From: Solirubrobacteraceae bacterium | GTDB lineage: Bacteria > Actinomycetota > Thermoleophilia > Solirubrobacterales > Solirubrobacteraceae | Reading direction: 5' to 3' | Length of the DNA stretch: 64,000 bases | Assembly (NCBI GenBank): GCA_017882445.1 | Contig: JADGPK010000002.1 | Span: 62,001-126,000, forward strand | In this document: positions 1 to 9,284 of the stretch, in pieces | Layout: each line of letters begins with the position of its first letter | Numbering within the stretch: position 1 is the stretch's first letter | Made by a program: the position numbers and the translations under genes | The notes under the pieces: generated by a model | Told to the model about the DNA's origin: nothing | What the model saw: only the letters and a program-made list of their open reading frames with translations | Database searches by the model: none

Positions 1-765
<765 letters not shown>

Positions 766-945
766 ATTTCCTACTGCGTTTCAACCGCAATCTATGTCGG
801 GCCAGCACGCCGGTGGCACGCCGGAGTGCTGCGCGCGGGACGGCTCCCCCGCTGACCGGGGGGCTAACCCCACCCTTTGCAGCCGACTCGTTAAAACCTG
901 TCGCAGGCCCGTAACCTGCGAGGCCGGCGGGGTAGTCCTCGATGA

Positions 946-1851
946 GTGACACGCCTGGAGCGCAACGTGAACATCGCCGCCGTCGTGATCCCGTTTCTCG
1001 GGGTGATCGCGGCGGCAGCGCTGCTGTGGAACCACTTCCTCGGGCCGCGCGACGTGGCGATCTTCGCCGTCATGTACATCCTCACGGCGGGCGGGGTGAC
1101 CGTGGGCTTCCATCGCCTGCTGACCCACAGGGCGTTCCAGACGCACCCGTGGCTGCGCTACACGCTGGCGGTCCTCGGATCTATGTCGCTGCAGGGCGCG
1201 GTGATCGACTGGGTCGCCGATCACCGCAAGCACCACACGTTCACCGACGAAGAGGGCGACCCGCACAGCCCGCACGCCGGCCGCGGCGCCGGCCTGCGCG
1301 GCGCGCTCGCGGGCCTGTGGCACGCGCACGTCGGCTGGCTGTTTGAGACCCACGGCCAGGCGTCCTCCAAACGGTTCGCCCCCGACCTCGTCGAGGACCC
1401 GATCATGCGGCGCATCAACAAGGGCTTTCCCCTGCTGGCCCTGCTCAGCCTGGCGCTGCCGTTCCTGCTCGGCTTCGCGCTGAGCGGAGGCTCGCTCGTC
1501 GGCGGTGGCCTCAGCGCCCTGCTGTGGGCGGGCCTGGTGCGGATCTTCCTCGTGCACCACATCACCTGGAGCATCAACTCCATCTGCCACTTCTTCGGCA
1601 GCCGCCGCTTCGACACCGACGACGAGTCGACGAACGTCTTCTGGCTGGCCCTGCCGTCGCTGGGCGAGGCCTGGCATCACAACCACCACGCCTTTCCCCA
1701 GTCGGCCTTCCACGGCCTGCGCTGGTACGAGCTCGACCCCTCCGGCTGGCTGATCCTCGGGCTCGAGCGCGCGGGGCTGGCCTGGGATGTCGTCAAGGTG
1801 AGCACCGAGAGCGCCGAGGCGAAGCTGAAGCGCGGTACCGTCTCTGTATGA
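946..1851 (+). CDS. Membrane fatty acid (acyl-CoA) desaturase
   Basis: Membrane di-iron desaturase of 301 aa that inserts a double bond in fatty acyl chains and so sets membrane fluidity. The three histidine boxes of the family are present: HRLLTH (residues 56-61), DHRKHH (about 92-97) and WHHNHH (about 243-248). Hydrophobic segments lie near residues 10-30, 38-55, 75-90 and 165-205. The GTG at 946 sits 7 nt after a TAGTCC -10-like box (933-938), which suggests a leaderless message. An alternative in-frame GTG at 967 follows GGAG. The stop overlaps the next gene's ATG (ATGA), so the two are translationally coupled. Confidence 0.9.
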   Translation: MTRLERNVNIAAVVIPFLGVIAAAALLWNHFLGPRDVAIFAVMYILTAGGVTVGFHRLLTHRAFQTHPWLRYTLAVLGSMSLQGAVIDWVADHRKHHTFTDEEGDPHSPHAGRGAGLRGALAGLWHAHVGWLFETHGQASSKRFAPDLVEDPIMRRINKGFPLLALLSLALPFLLGFALSGGSLVGGGLSALLWAGLVRIFLVHHITWSINSICHFFGSRRFDTDDESTNVFWLALPSLGEAWHHNHHAFPQSAFHGLRWYELDPSGWLILGLERAGLAWDVVKVSTESAEAKLKRGTVSV

Positions 1852-2504
1852 ACTTCCTGCCGACCCAGCCGATCAAGCCCCGGCTGCGCGGCGTATCGCA
1901 CGAGTATGCCTTCTTCGTATCGCTCGCCTGCGGCGTCGCGCTGATCCTCGCCGCTTCCGACGGACGGGCGCGCGTTGCAGCGACGATCTACGCGCTCGCC
2001 GTATCGGGGCTGCTGGGCACGAGCGCCCTGTACCACCGCGTGACCTGGCGACCGAACGCGCGGCGCTGGATGAAGCGGCTCGACCACTCGATGATCTTCG
2101 TGCTGATCGCCGGCACGTACACGCCCGTTGCGCTGCTCGCGCTGAAGGGCGCGCTCTCGACCACGATCCTGATCGTCCTCTGGTCAGGTGCGCTCGGCGG
2201 CGTCGTGTTCAAGCTGGTGTGGATCGACGCGCCCAAGTGGCTGTTCGCGACGGTGTACGTGGTGCTCGGTCTCGTCTCGGCCGCCGTCTTGGGAGAGCTG
2301 CCCGCGGCGATCGGCTGGCTGGGAGTGGCGGGGCTGGCGACCGGCGGCCTGCTGTACGTAGTCGGAGCGGTCATCTACGCGAGCGGCCGACCGAACCCCT
2401 GGCCAAAGGTGTTCGGCTACCACGAGATCTTCCACCTGCTGGTGATCGCGGCGGCTGCGCTGCACTACGCGGTCATCGCCTTCGCCGTGCTGCCGCGCGG
2501 CTGA
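1848..2504 (+). CDS. PAQR / hemolysin III family membrane protein
   Basis: A 218-aa seven-helix membrane protein of the PAQR (hemolysin III, YqfA/TrhA) family. The metal-site pattern of the family is visible: SALYHR in helix 2, LDHSMIFVLIAGTYTP in helix 3, and GYHEIFHLLV in the last helix. Bacterial members are linked to membrane energetics and lipid homeostasis, but the precise reaction is not settled. The ATG overlaps the desaturase stop by 4 nt. Co-expression with a desaturase fits a shared role in membrane fluidity, as proposed for eukaryotic PAQR2; that link is inference. Confidence 0.88.
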   Translation: MNFLPTQPIKPRLRGVSHEYAFFVSLACGVALILAASDGRARVAATIYALAVSGLLGTSALYHRVTWRPNARRWMKRLDHSMIFVLIAGTYTPVALLALKGALSTTILIVLWSGALGGVVFKLVWIDAPKWLFATVYVVLGLVSAAVLGELPAAIGWLGVAGLATGGLLYVVGAVIYASGRPNPWPKVFGYHEIFHLLVIAAAALHYAVIAFAVLPRG

Positions 2505-2512
2505 AGGTTCAC

Positions 2513-3271
2513 TCAGAACAGCGTCCGGCTCGGACACATGCGCGCCAGCGCGCACTCCGGGCAGCTCGGCGAGCGTGCGTGGCAGGTACGCCGTCCGTGG
2601 CGCAGGAGGTTCACGTGCAGCTCGAGCTCCTGTCCGGGAGGGGTGAGGGCGAGCATCTGATCGTGCAGCTCCTCGAACGGCGCCCCCGAGCGGAGCAGCC
2701 CGAGGCGGGCGCCGACCCTGGAGACGTGGGTGTCCACCGGCACATCGCGCAGGCCGTAGGAGAACAGCAGCACGCAGGCGGCCGTCTTGCGACCCACGCC
2801 CGGGAGCGCCGTCAGGTACGCGCGAGCCTGCGCGATCGGCGCACGGGCCAGCCAATCGAGCGACAGCTCGCACGCTGAGCTCCCAGACGCCGCGCGGGGC
2901 CCGGCGGACGCTGGCTGGGGCCCGTCTGAGATCGCGCGCAGGATCGCCTGGATACGAACCGACTTGACCTTCGAGATGCCCCCCGGGCGGATCGCCTCCT
3001 CGACCTCGACCAGCGGCGCGTCGCGCACCTGCTCCCAACTCGGCAGGCGCTCACGCAGGCGCAGGTAGGCGACGTCCCGGTTGCGGTCGTTGGTCGACTG
3101 CGAGAGCACCGTGAGAACGAGTTCGGCGATCGGATCGCCGTGCGGTCGCATCAGCGGAGCGCCATAGACCGCGCGGAGGCGGTCGCGGATCCTCACGACG
3201 CGCGCTCGCGTCGGGCGCTCAAAGGCCGCCGGGAGCTGGCGCGCGTGGCGGCGTGGGGCGGGCGCGGGCAC
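2513..3271 (-). CDS. Endonuclease III-like DNA glycosylase with Fe-S cluster
   Basis: HhH-GPD superfamily base-excision repair glycosylase of about 252 aa. It carries the helix-hairpin-helix LPGVGRKTAACV with the Lys used for Schiff-base/AP-lyase chemistry, then the catalytic Asp in VDTHVSRV. The C-terminal iron-sulfur signature is C-x6-C-x2-C-x5-C (CHARSPSCPECALARMC). An insert of about 20 residues (GPQPASAGPRAASGSSACEL) separates the two halves of the HhH fold. The start is uncertain: the GTG at 3271 is chosen because longer versions run into the divergent hydrolase gene, and an AT-rich TATAC box lies just upstream. The product may be a Nth homologue or a close paralogue. Confidence 0.85.
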   Translation of the reverse strand: MPAPAPRRHARQLPAAFERPTRARVVRIRDRLRAVYGAPLMRPHGDPIAELVLTVLSQSTNDRNRDVAYLRLRERLPSWEQVRDAPLVEVEEAIRPGGISKVKSVRIQAILRAISDGPQPASAGPRAASGSSACELSLDWLARAPIAQARAYLTALPGVGRKTAACVLLFSYGLRDVPVDTHVSRVGARLGLLRSGAPFEELHDQMLALTPPGQELELHVNLLRHGRRTCHARSPSCPECALARMCPSRTLF

Positions 3272-3315
3272 CGCATCACCGTATATGCCGGCCCGCTCAC
3301 CTATATCCTCGGCCG
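3272..3315. promoter_or_regulatory. Short divergent promoter region
   Basis: These 44 bp separate the glycosylase (minus) and hydrolase (plus) starts. They contain two AT-rich boxes, TATAT near 3280 and CTATATCC at 3301-3308. The second sits about 8 nt before the hydrolase ATG. Neither gene has a Shine-Dalgarno sequence, which fits leaderless transcripts in both directions. Confidence 0.4.
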
Positions 3316-4143
3316 ATGGGCGAGGTGAGCGAGCACCGGGCGGAGATCGACGGGCTGCCGATCTTCTGGCGCAGCGCGCCCGCGCCAGCGGGCGCGACGG
3401 CATCCTCAGTGCCGCTGTACCTCCACGGCGTGCCGAGCAGCTCTGATGACTGGCTCGACTTCCTGCGCCTCGGCGGCGGGCTCGCGCCCGACCTTCCGGG
3501 CTTCGGCCGCTCGGGTAAGCCCGGCTCGTTGCACTACACGATCGCCGAGTACGACCGCTTCATCGAGCGCTTCCTGGATGAGGTCGGCGTCGAGCGCGTG
3601 TCGCTGCTCGTGCACGACTGGGGCGCTGTCGGGCTGGCGTTCGCTCAGCGCCTTCCGGAGCGTGTGGAGCGCGTGGCGATCGTCAATGCCGTCCCCTTCC
3701 TGCCGGGGTACCGCTGGCACCGCATGGCGCGCATCTGGCGGACTCCAGGACTGGGAGAGCTGGCGATGGGGACGACCAACCGCTTCACCCTGCGTCTCAT
3801 CTCGCGGGAGTCCAACGCGACGCCGGGCCCGATGCCAGAGGGGTTCCTGGACAGCGTGCTCGACCATTTCGACCAGGGAACCCAGCGCGCGATCCTGCGC
3901 CTGTACCGCAGCTCTCCCTCCGACGTGCTCGCCGCGAGCGGAGAGCACCTGGCGCGGTTGGAGATGCCCGCGCTCATCGCCTGGGGCATGAAGGACCCCT
4001 ACATCCCCAGCCGCTTCGCTCGCGCGTACGCAGACGCACTCCGAGACGCCGAGCTGCTCGAGCTCCCCGACGCAGGCCACTGGCCATGGCTCGATCGTCC
4101 CGATCTCGTCAAGCGGCTGGTGAACTTCCTGAGCGCCGGGTGA
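3316..4143 (+). CDS. Alpha/beta hydrolase, haloalkane dehalogenase/epoxide hydrolase type
   Basis: Cytoplasmic alpha/beta hydrolase of 275 aa. The oxyanion loop is HGVPSSSDDW, the strand-5 motif PDLPGFGRSGKP, and the nucleophile elbow VHDWGAVG places Asp as nucleophile, as in haloalkane dehalogenases and epoxide hydrolases. The catalytic His lies in DAGHWPWLDRP near the C-terminus. The substrate is unknown. The ATG at 3316 is preferred over an upstream in-frame codon because the TATATC box ends 9 nt earlier. The stop overlaps the GTG of the downstream membrane protein gene. Confidence 0.88.
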   Translation: MGEVSEHRAEIDGLPIFWRSAPAPAGATASSVPLYLHGVPSSSDDWLDFLRLGGGLAPDLPGFGRSGKPGSLHYTIAEYDRFIERFLDEVGVERVSLLVHDWGAVGLAFAQRLPERVERVAIVNAVPFLPGYRWHRMARIWRTPGLGELAMGTTNRFTLRLISRESNATPGPMPEGFLDSVLDHFDQGTQRAILRLYRSSPSDVLAASGEHLARLEMPALIAWGMKDPYIPSRFARAYADALRDAELLELPDAGHWPWLDRPDLVKRLVNFLSAG

Positions 4144-5771
4144 GCGAGCGCGGGTCACGCTACGCGCCGCCGGCCTGGACGATCACCGCGGGGCTCGGCC
4201 TCGTCTATCTGATCCTCGCTCCCTCCAGCTCGGACCTCGCCGCAGCGAGCTACCGCAGCAGCCTGTTCGCGCGCACGGGCTTCTCGCTGTGGGACAACTC
4301 CTGGTACGGCGGCCATCACATGCTCGCCTACTCGGTCCTCGCGCCCGCGCTGGGGTCGCTCGTCGGGCCGCGGCTGCTCGCGGCGTTGTCGATGACGGCC
4401 GCCGCCGCGCTGTTCGCCGCGCTGATCGAGGGCCGCTTCCCCGCGCGAGCCACGCGCCTGGCCGCCGCATGGTTCGCGCTCGGCGCCGCCATCGGGCTGC
4501 TCTCCAGCCGCGTGCCGTTCGACCTCGGCCTGGCGATCGGCCTCGGCTCGCTGCTGGCGGCCCAACGCAGGCGCCCGGGCCTCGCGCTCGTGGCCGCGGT
4601 GGTGTGCTCGCTGGCCAGTCCTGTGGCCGGCGCGTTCCTCGCGCTCGCCTTCCTCGCCTGGGGGCTCGCCGGTCCTGAGCGCGCCTGGCCGGGCGGGCTC
4701 ACAGTCGCCGCGCTCGCGCCGATCGCCGTGCTCGCGCTGGCGTTTCCCGAAGGCGGCACCCAGCCGTTTGACGCCTCCGCCTTCTACCCGGCGCTCGCGG
4801 GGGTGCTGCTGATCGGCGCGCTGATCCCATCCGGGCGATCGGCGGCACCATCACCGGAGGCGGTGGTGGGCCGGCGCATGCTGAGGATCGGGACGCTGCT
4901 CTACGCGGTCGCGCTGACCGGCTCCTACGTGCTGGCGACCGCCGTGGGGGGCAACGCCGACCGGCTCGGCGCGCTCGCCGCCGGCCCGGTAGCCGCATGC
5001 GCGCTCGCCGGCGGAGCCGTGGGCGCGCGGCGCGGGCGCCTCCTGCTCGTGCTCGCGCCGTTCCTGCTCTATTGGCAGGTCAACGCGCCCGTCGCGGACT
5101 TCGCCTCCGCGGTGTCCGATCCGGCGGTCAACGCCTCCTACTACTCCCCCCTGCTCGGCGAGCTGCGCGCGCTCGACGTCGGCTATTCGGGGCGCCCTGC
5201 GCGCATCGAGGTGGTGGCCACCGTCGGCCACTGGGAGGCCAGGTGGATCGCCCCGCACGCGATGCTCGCCCGCGGCTGGGAGCGCCAGCTCGACCGCTAC
5301 CGCAACGCCCTCTTCTACGACGAATCGACTCCGCTCACCGCGACGGGCTACCGCGCATGGCTGTCCGATCAGGCTGTCTCGTACGTCGCCCTCCCAGACG
5401 CGCCGCTCGACTACTCCGCCGAATCGGAGGCGCGCCTGCTGCGCGGCCCGGCGCTCGGCTACCTGCACGAAATCTGGCACTCGCCGCACTGGCGCCTGTT
5501 CGCCGTGCTCGGCGCCCGCCCGCTCTCAGACGCGCCCGCGGTCGTGAGCAGCGTGGGCAGCGACTCGCTCACGCTCGACGCGCCGCGCGCGGGCAGCTAC
5601 ACGGTACGGGTGCGCTTCACCCCCTACTGGGCGCTGGCGAGCGGGAGCGGGTGCGTCGCCCGCGCACCGGAAGACTGGACGCAGATCCGCGCGCGCCGGG
5701 CGGGCCGCTTTCACCTCGTCATCCGCTTCTCGCTCGCCCGCCTGTTCAGCCACGGCCCCCGCTGCCGCTGA
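4140..5771 (+). CDS. Large polytopic membrane protein with extracytoplasmic C-terminal domain
   Basis: A protein of 543 aa starting at a GTG that overlaps the preceding stop (GTGA). About ten hydrophobic helices fill residues 10-310. A soluble region of about 230 residues follows, rich in Tyr and Trp (YYSPLL, VGHWEARW, WHSPHWRLF), and probably faces outside. The WDNSWYGGHH segment after the first helix resembles the first periplasmic loop of GT-C-type glycosyltransferases, but no diagnostic catalytic motif could be confirmed. It is similar in design to proteins annotated as 6-pyruvoyl-tetrahydropterin-synthase-related or mannosyltransferase-like. Function unknown. Confidence 0.8.
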   Translation: MSERGSRYAPPAWTITAGLGLVYLILAPSSSDLAAASYRSSLFARTGFSLWDNSWYGGHHMLAYSVLAPALGSLVGPRLLAALSMTAAAALFAALIEGRFPARATRLAAAWFALGAAIGLLSSRVPFDLGLAIGLGSLLAAQRRRPGLALVAAVVCSLASPVAGAFLALAFLAWGLAGPERAWPGGLTVAALAPIAVLALAFPEGGTQPFDASAFYPALAGVLLIGALIPSGRSAAPSPEAVVGRRMLRIGTLLYAVALTGSYVLATAVGGNADRLGALAAGPVAACALAGGAVGARRGRLLLVLAPFLLYWQVNAPVADFASAVSDPAVNASYYSPLLGELRALDVGYSGRPARIEVVATVGHWEARWIAPHAMLARGWERQLDRYRNALFYDESTPLTATGYRAWLSDQAVSYVALPDAPLDYSAESEARLLRGPALGYLHEIWHSPHWRLFAVLGARPLSDAPAVVSSVGSDSLTLDAPRAGSYTVRVRFTPYWALASGSGCVARAPEDWTQIRARRAGRFHLVIRFSLARLFSHGPRCR

Positions 5772-5848
5772 GCGGAAGGTCGCGTGGCGGGCGAGGGCGG
5801 GTCGTGGACGCCGGTGCCCACGACCCACTCTTCGGCTTCGGCCTCGTC

Positions 5849-6142
5849 TCAGCGCTGGGAGACCTGGTAGCAGGCCACGTCGTACTGCGAGTTTTCGTTG
5901 TAGTGCTGCCCGCCGGTGCCTCCTTCTGGGCTGTTGAGTTCGGGCTCGTTGAACGGTGAGCCGGGCGAGGAGGACGCTTTGCCGGGGGCCGTGCCTTCGG
6001 CGGCCTCGATTTTCTGGCACGACTGGCCCGGTTTGCCCGTGCCGCTCGGGTTGGCGGCGGCGAGCGATCCGGCCGGTCCGACCGCCGCGGCGGCGGTAGC
6101 GGCGGCGAGCGACACGAGCGTCGTTGCTATCAGCTTGCGCAT
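5849..6142 (-). CDS. Small secreted protein of unknown function
   Basis: Short protein of 97 aa with a clear signal peptide (RKLIATTLVSLAAATAAAAV), followed by a Gly/Ser/Pro-rich mature chain with two Cys residues (PGQSCQKIEAAEG and DVACYQVSQR) that could form one disulfide. The ATG at 6142 is chosen because AGGAGG lies 6 nt upstream; a longer reading lacks a ribosome site. It is convergent with the membrane protein gene. No known domain was recognised. Confidence 0.7.
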   Translation of the reverse strand: MRKLIATTLVSLAAATAAAAVGPAGSLAAANPSGTGKPGQSCQKIEAAEGTAPGKASSSPGSPFNEPELNSPEGGTGGQHYNENSQYDVACYQVSQR

Positions 6143-6309
6143 GGAGACCTCCTGGGAGTTTGTGCGATGTAGCCAACAAGGACGCGTCACGGCGAGAATC
6201 CTTCCCCGGCGCTCGGAAATCTGCCGATCGGGCCTCGCGAGCGCCCTTCCGGCCCCGCCCGCCCTTCCCGCCCTTCCGGTTGGTGTTCGTGGCCGTTAGT
6301 CTGTTGGCG

Positions 6310-7101
6310 ATGGTCGCCCGCGCTCGTCTCCTGCAGGCGCGTGTCCTGCCCCGCGGCTGGCTGGACGCGCTGCGGCAGGTCTCGCTCTTCGCCTCCGCCT
6401 ACGTCGCCTACCGGCTCGTGCGGGGACTGGTCGAGGGCAACGCCAACGCAGCCTTCGCCCACGCGCGCGACCTGATCTCGCTCGAGCGCACGCTGCACCT
6501 GTTCGTCGAGCCCTCGATCCAGGCCTGGGCGTCAGGCAGCCACTTCGTGATCCTGCTCGCCAGCTGGCTGTACGTCAACGCACAGGGGTCGGTGACGATC
6601 GCTGCGCTGCTGTACCTGTACCTGCGCCACAACAGCAACTTCTACTTCGTGCGCAACATGTTCATGATCGCGATGGCCATCGCACTGGTCGGCTACGTGG
6701 TCTTCCCCACCGCCCCGCCGCGCTTCATGCCCGAGTGGGGCTTCATCGACACCGTCTCGGACTTCACGCCGGTGAACGTCTCCCACACGAGCGCCTCGAT
6801 GAGCGCCCTGTTCAACCCCTACGCCGCCGTCCCCTCGATGCACGTGGCGTTCGCCCTGATGATCGGCTGGCCGCTCGCGCGGCTGGCGCGCAGGCGGATC
6901 GTGAGCGTCCTGTGGCTGCTCTACCCGTTCGTGATGAGCTTCGTGATCGTGGTTACCGCCAACCACTTCATCGTCGACGCGCTGCTCGGGGCGCTCACCG
7001 CAGGCGCCTCTGCCTACGGCGCCAAACGGCTCGCTCGCGCGCGGCCCGGCGTATGGCGCTTCTCGACCGTCTCGCCCGCTCGGCTCACCGCGAGCGGCTA
7101 G
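6310..7101 (+). CDS. PAP2 superfamily membrane phosphatase (inositolphosphotransferase-like)
   Basis: Membrane protein of 263 aa with the PAP2_3/Aur1-like layout. Six hydrophobic segments carry the phosphatase motifs VPSMHVAF (about residues 175-182) and ANHFIVD (about 216-222), which supply the catalytic His residues and Asp on the outer face. The family hydrolyses or transfers phosphate on lipid phosphates. It starts 7 nt after a TAGTCT box (6297-6302), so it is probably leaderless. It stands just upstream of a CDP-alcohol phosphotransferase and inositol-3-phosphate synthase. Removal of phosphate from phosphatidylinositol phosphate is an attractive but unproven role. Confidence 0.85.
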   Translation: MVARARLLQARVLPRGWLDALRQVSLFASAYVAYRLVRGLVEGNANAAFAHARDLISLERTLHLFVEPSIQAWASGSHFVILLASWLYVNAQGSVTIAALLYLYLRHNSNFYFVRNMFMIAMAIALVGYVVFPTAPPRFMPEWGFIDTVSDFTPVNVSHTSASMSALFNPYAAVPSMHVAFALMIGWPLARLARRRIVSVLWLLYPFVMSFVIVVTANHFIVDALLGALTAGASAYGAKRLARARPGVWRFSTVSPARLTASG

Positions 7102-7120
7102 AGGACGGCCGAGCAAGACG

Positions 7121-7786
7121 ATGGCCCCCAGGCAGTCCGCGTCCTCCCGGCGCAGGAACCGCAGCGCCCACCGCTCCACCGGACGGCGCGTCCGCGCCCC
7201 GATCGGTGCAGGTGAGCGGCGGGAGCTGGTGCGCAACCGGCTGATCGAGTCGCGGCTCACGCCCAACACGATCTCGATGACCGGTCTCGCGCTGAACGTG
7301 CTGGCGGCGGTGCTCGTGTGGGAACGGCTCTTCTTCGTCGGCGGCGTCGCGTTCATCGTCGGCTCGATCATGGACACGCTCGATGGCCGCTACTCGCGCA
7401 TGTCGGGCAAGGGCACGCCGTTCGGAGCGTTCCTGGACTCGACGCTCGACCGCATCGAGGAGGGCATCGTGCTGACGGCCGTGGCCGGCTACTTCGCGCT
7501 GCACGGCAACCGCGAAGCGGCCGCCGCGGTGGTGGTCGCGGTGCTGGCTTCGCTGATGGTCAGCTACACCCGCGCGCGCGCCGAGGCGCTGGGGGTGGAG
7601 TGCAAGGTCGGGATCGCCACCCGGCCGGTGCGCGTGGTGATCCTGTCGATCGGCCTCGTGTTCGCCAGAGGCGCCTCGCTCGGGAACTTCGAGCTGCTCG
7701 AGCCGGCCGTCTACGTGCTGGCGGCGCTCAGCGTGATCACCGTTGCACAGCGCATCCGACACGTTCGCCACGAGCTCTCGGTGTGA
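7121..7786 (+). CDS. CDP-alcohol phosphatidyltransferase, probable phosphatidylinositol-phosphate synthase
   Basis: Integral membrane enzyme of 221 aa that joins an alcohol to a CDP-diacylglycerol. The CDP-OH-P signature is present: MDTLDGRYSR, then x8-G-x3-D-x3-D (GAFLDSTLD). The usual DG-x2-AR is DGRYSR, with Ser replacing Ala. The C-terminal VSYTRARAEALGV is typical of actinobacterial PgsA-type PIP synthases. The inositol-3-phosphate synthase gene follows, which points to inositol phosphate as the acceptor. The N-terminal 25 residues are Arg-rich and cytoplasmic. The gene starts 19 nt after the PAP2 gene and is likely in one operon with it. Confidence 0.88.
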   Translation: MAPRQSASSRRRNRSAHRSTGRRVRAPIGAGERRELVRNRLIESRLTPNTISMTGLALNVLAAVLVWERLFFVGGVAFIVGSIMDTLDGRYSRMSGKGTPFGAFLDSTLDRIEEGIVLTAVAGYFALHGNREAAAAVVVAVLASLMVSYTRARAEALGVECKVGIATRPVRVVILSIGLVFARGASLGNFELLEPAVYVLAALSVITVAQRIRHVRHELSV

Positions 7787-7930
7787 CCTTGGTCCCCCGG
7801 CGGAGTAGTCTCTTGCGGCGGAGCGGACGGATATGCAGTCCCTCCTTTAACCGCCACACCTGAGAAGCCGGCCCAGGCCCCGAGGCTCTCTTCACCCGGC
7901 CTTCGCACCCTCACAAAGGACATCTCACAC
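7787..7930 (+). promoter_or_regulatory. Leader region of inositol-3-phosphate synthase gene
   Basis: A 144-bp gap. A TAGTCT box near 7805-7810 resembles the -10 boxes seen elsewhere in the window, so the synthase may have its own promoter and a leader of about 110 nt. An AAAGGA ribosome-like site lies at about 7914-7919. No riboswitch fold was recognised. Confidence 0.3.
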
Positions 7931-9241
7931 GTGATCACGGAGCACTCAAACGGCGGCGCCCGCAGCAACGGCGTGGCCTCCACAAATGGCGCCGGGCGCT
8001 ACCAGTCCGAGAAGGTGCGCGTCGCCGTCATCGGCGTCGGCAACTGCGCGTCGGCCTTCGTCCAGGGAATCCACTACTACCGCGACGCCGACCCGGACGA
8101 GCGCGTCCCCGGCCTGATGCACGTAGACCTCGGCGGCTACCACGTCCGCGACATCGAGTTCACGGCCGCGTTCGACATCGACGCCGCCAAGGTCGGCAAG
8201 GACCTGGGCGAAGCGATCTGGGCGGGACAGAACAACACGATCAAGTTCGCCCAGGGCGCGCGGGCGGTGCCGAAGAAATTGGGCGTGCCGGTATACCGCG
8301 GCATGACCCACGACGGCCTCGGCAAGTACCTCAAGGAGAAGATCACCAAGGCGCCCGGCGAGACCGCAGACATCGTGAAGATCCTCAGGGATACCCACAC
8401 CGACGTGGTCGTCTCCTACCTTCCCGTCGGCTCCGAGCAGGCGACCAAGTGGTATGTCGAGCAGGTGCTCGAGGCGGGCTGCGGCTTCGTCAACTGCATT
8501 CCCGTGTTCATCGCCCGCGAGGACTACTGGGACAAGCGCTTCAAGAAGGCGGGGCTGCCGATCGTGGGCGACGACATCAAGTCCCAGGTCGGCGCCACGA
8601 TCGTGCACCGCACGCTCGCCCGCCTGTTCGCCGACCGGGGCGTTGAGATCGAGCGCACCTCGCAGCTGAACGTCGGCGGCAACATGGACTTCTACAACAT
8701 GCTCGAGCGTGAGCGGCTGGAGTCCAAGAAGATCTCCAAGACCAACGCGGTGACCTCGATCATGGATCACGAGTTGCCGGCCGGCGACATCCACGTCGGG
8801 CCCTCAGACTACGTGCCGTGGCTGACCGACCGCAAGTGGGCACACATCCGCGTCGAGGGTCAGGCGTTTGGCGACGTGCCGCTGAACGTCGAGCTGAAGC
8901 TCGAGGTGTGGGACTCGCCGAACTCGGCCGGAATCGTCATCGACGCGGTGCGCTGCTGCAAGCTCGCGCTCAACCACGGGGTCAGCGGACAGCTCGACGG
9001 TCCGTCCTCCTACCTGATGAAGTCGCCGCACAACCAGCGCCCCGACGAGCAGGCCCACCGGGACACCGAGAAGTTCATCGCCGCCTACGCCGGGCGGCCG
9101 GGCACGGGCGCGAAGACGGGCGCACGCGCCGGGACGGCGGGCACGGCGGCGGCGCGCGCGAAGAAAGCGGGCAAGGCGGCGGCGCGCGTGAAGAAGCCGA
9201 CCGGGGCACGGGCGGCGGTCAGGACGCGGGCCGCCGAGTAG
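7931..9241 (+). CDS. ino1: Inositol-3-phosphate synthase (Ino1/MIPS)
   Basis: Converts glucose 6-phosphate to 1D-myo-inositol 3-phosphate with NAD, the first step to phosphatidylinositol and mycothiol. The protein has 436 aa. The Rossmann motif [15 protein letters not shown] is at about residues 34-48, and family blocks [23 protein letters not shown] and [10 protein letters not shown] follow. Bacterial enzymes of this type usually end near residue 370-385. Here a tail of about 50 residues made of Ala, Lys, Arg, Gly and Thr follows and resembles histone H1-like tails. The start is the GTG at 7931. The first 25 residues ([16 protein letters not shown]) are low-complexity. Confidence 0.95.
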   Translation: MITEHSNGGARSNGVASTNGAGRYQSEKVRVAVIGVGNCASAFVQGIHYYRDADPDERVPGLMHVDLGGYHVRDIEFTAAFDIDAAKVGKDLGEAIWAGQNNTIKFAQGARAVPKKLGVPVYRGMTHDGLGKYLKEKITKAPGETADIVKILRDTHTDVVVSYLPVGSEQATKWYVEQVLEAGCGFVNCIPVFIAREDYWDKRFKKAGLPIVGDDIKSQVGATIVHRTLARLFADRGVEIERTSQLNVGGNMDFYNMLERERLESKKISKTNAVTSIMDHELPAGDIHVGPSDYVPWLTDRKWAHIRVEGQAFGDVPLNVELKLEVWDSPNSAGIVIDAVRCCKLALNHGVSGQLDGPSSYLMKSPHNQRPDEQAHRDTEKFIAAYAGRPGTGAKTGARAGTAGTAAARAKKAGKAAARVKKPTGARAAVRTRAAE

Positions 9242-9284
9242 CCGCTGCACCGAGGCTTGGACACGGGCCGGGTAACGTGGAGCG

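Noticed and set aside
781-1713. Minus-strand ORF (310 aa) opposite the desaturase
   Set aside because: Low-complexity Arg/Ala/Gly sequence antisense to a gene with intact histidine boxes.
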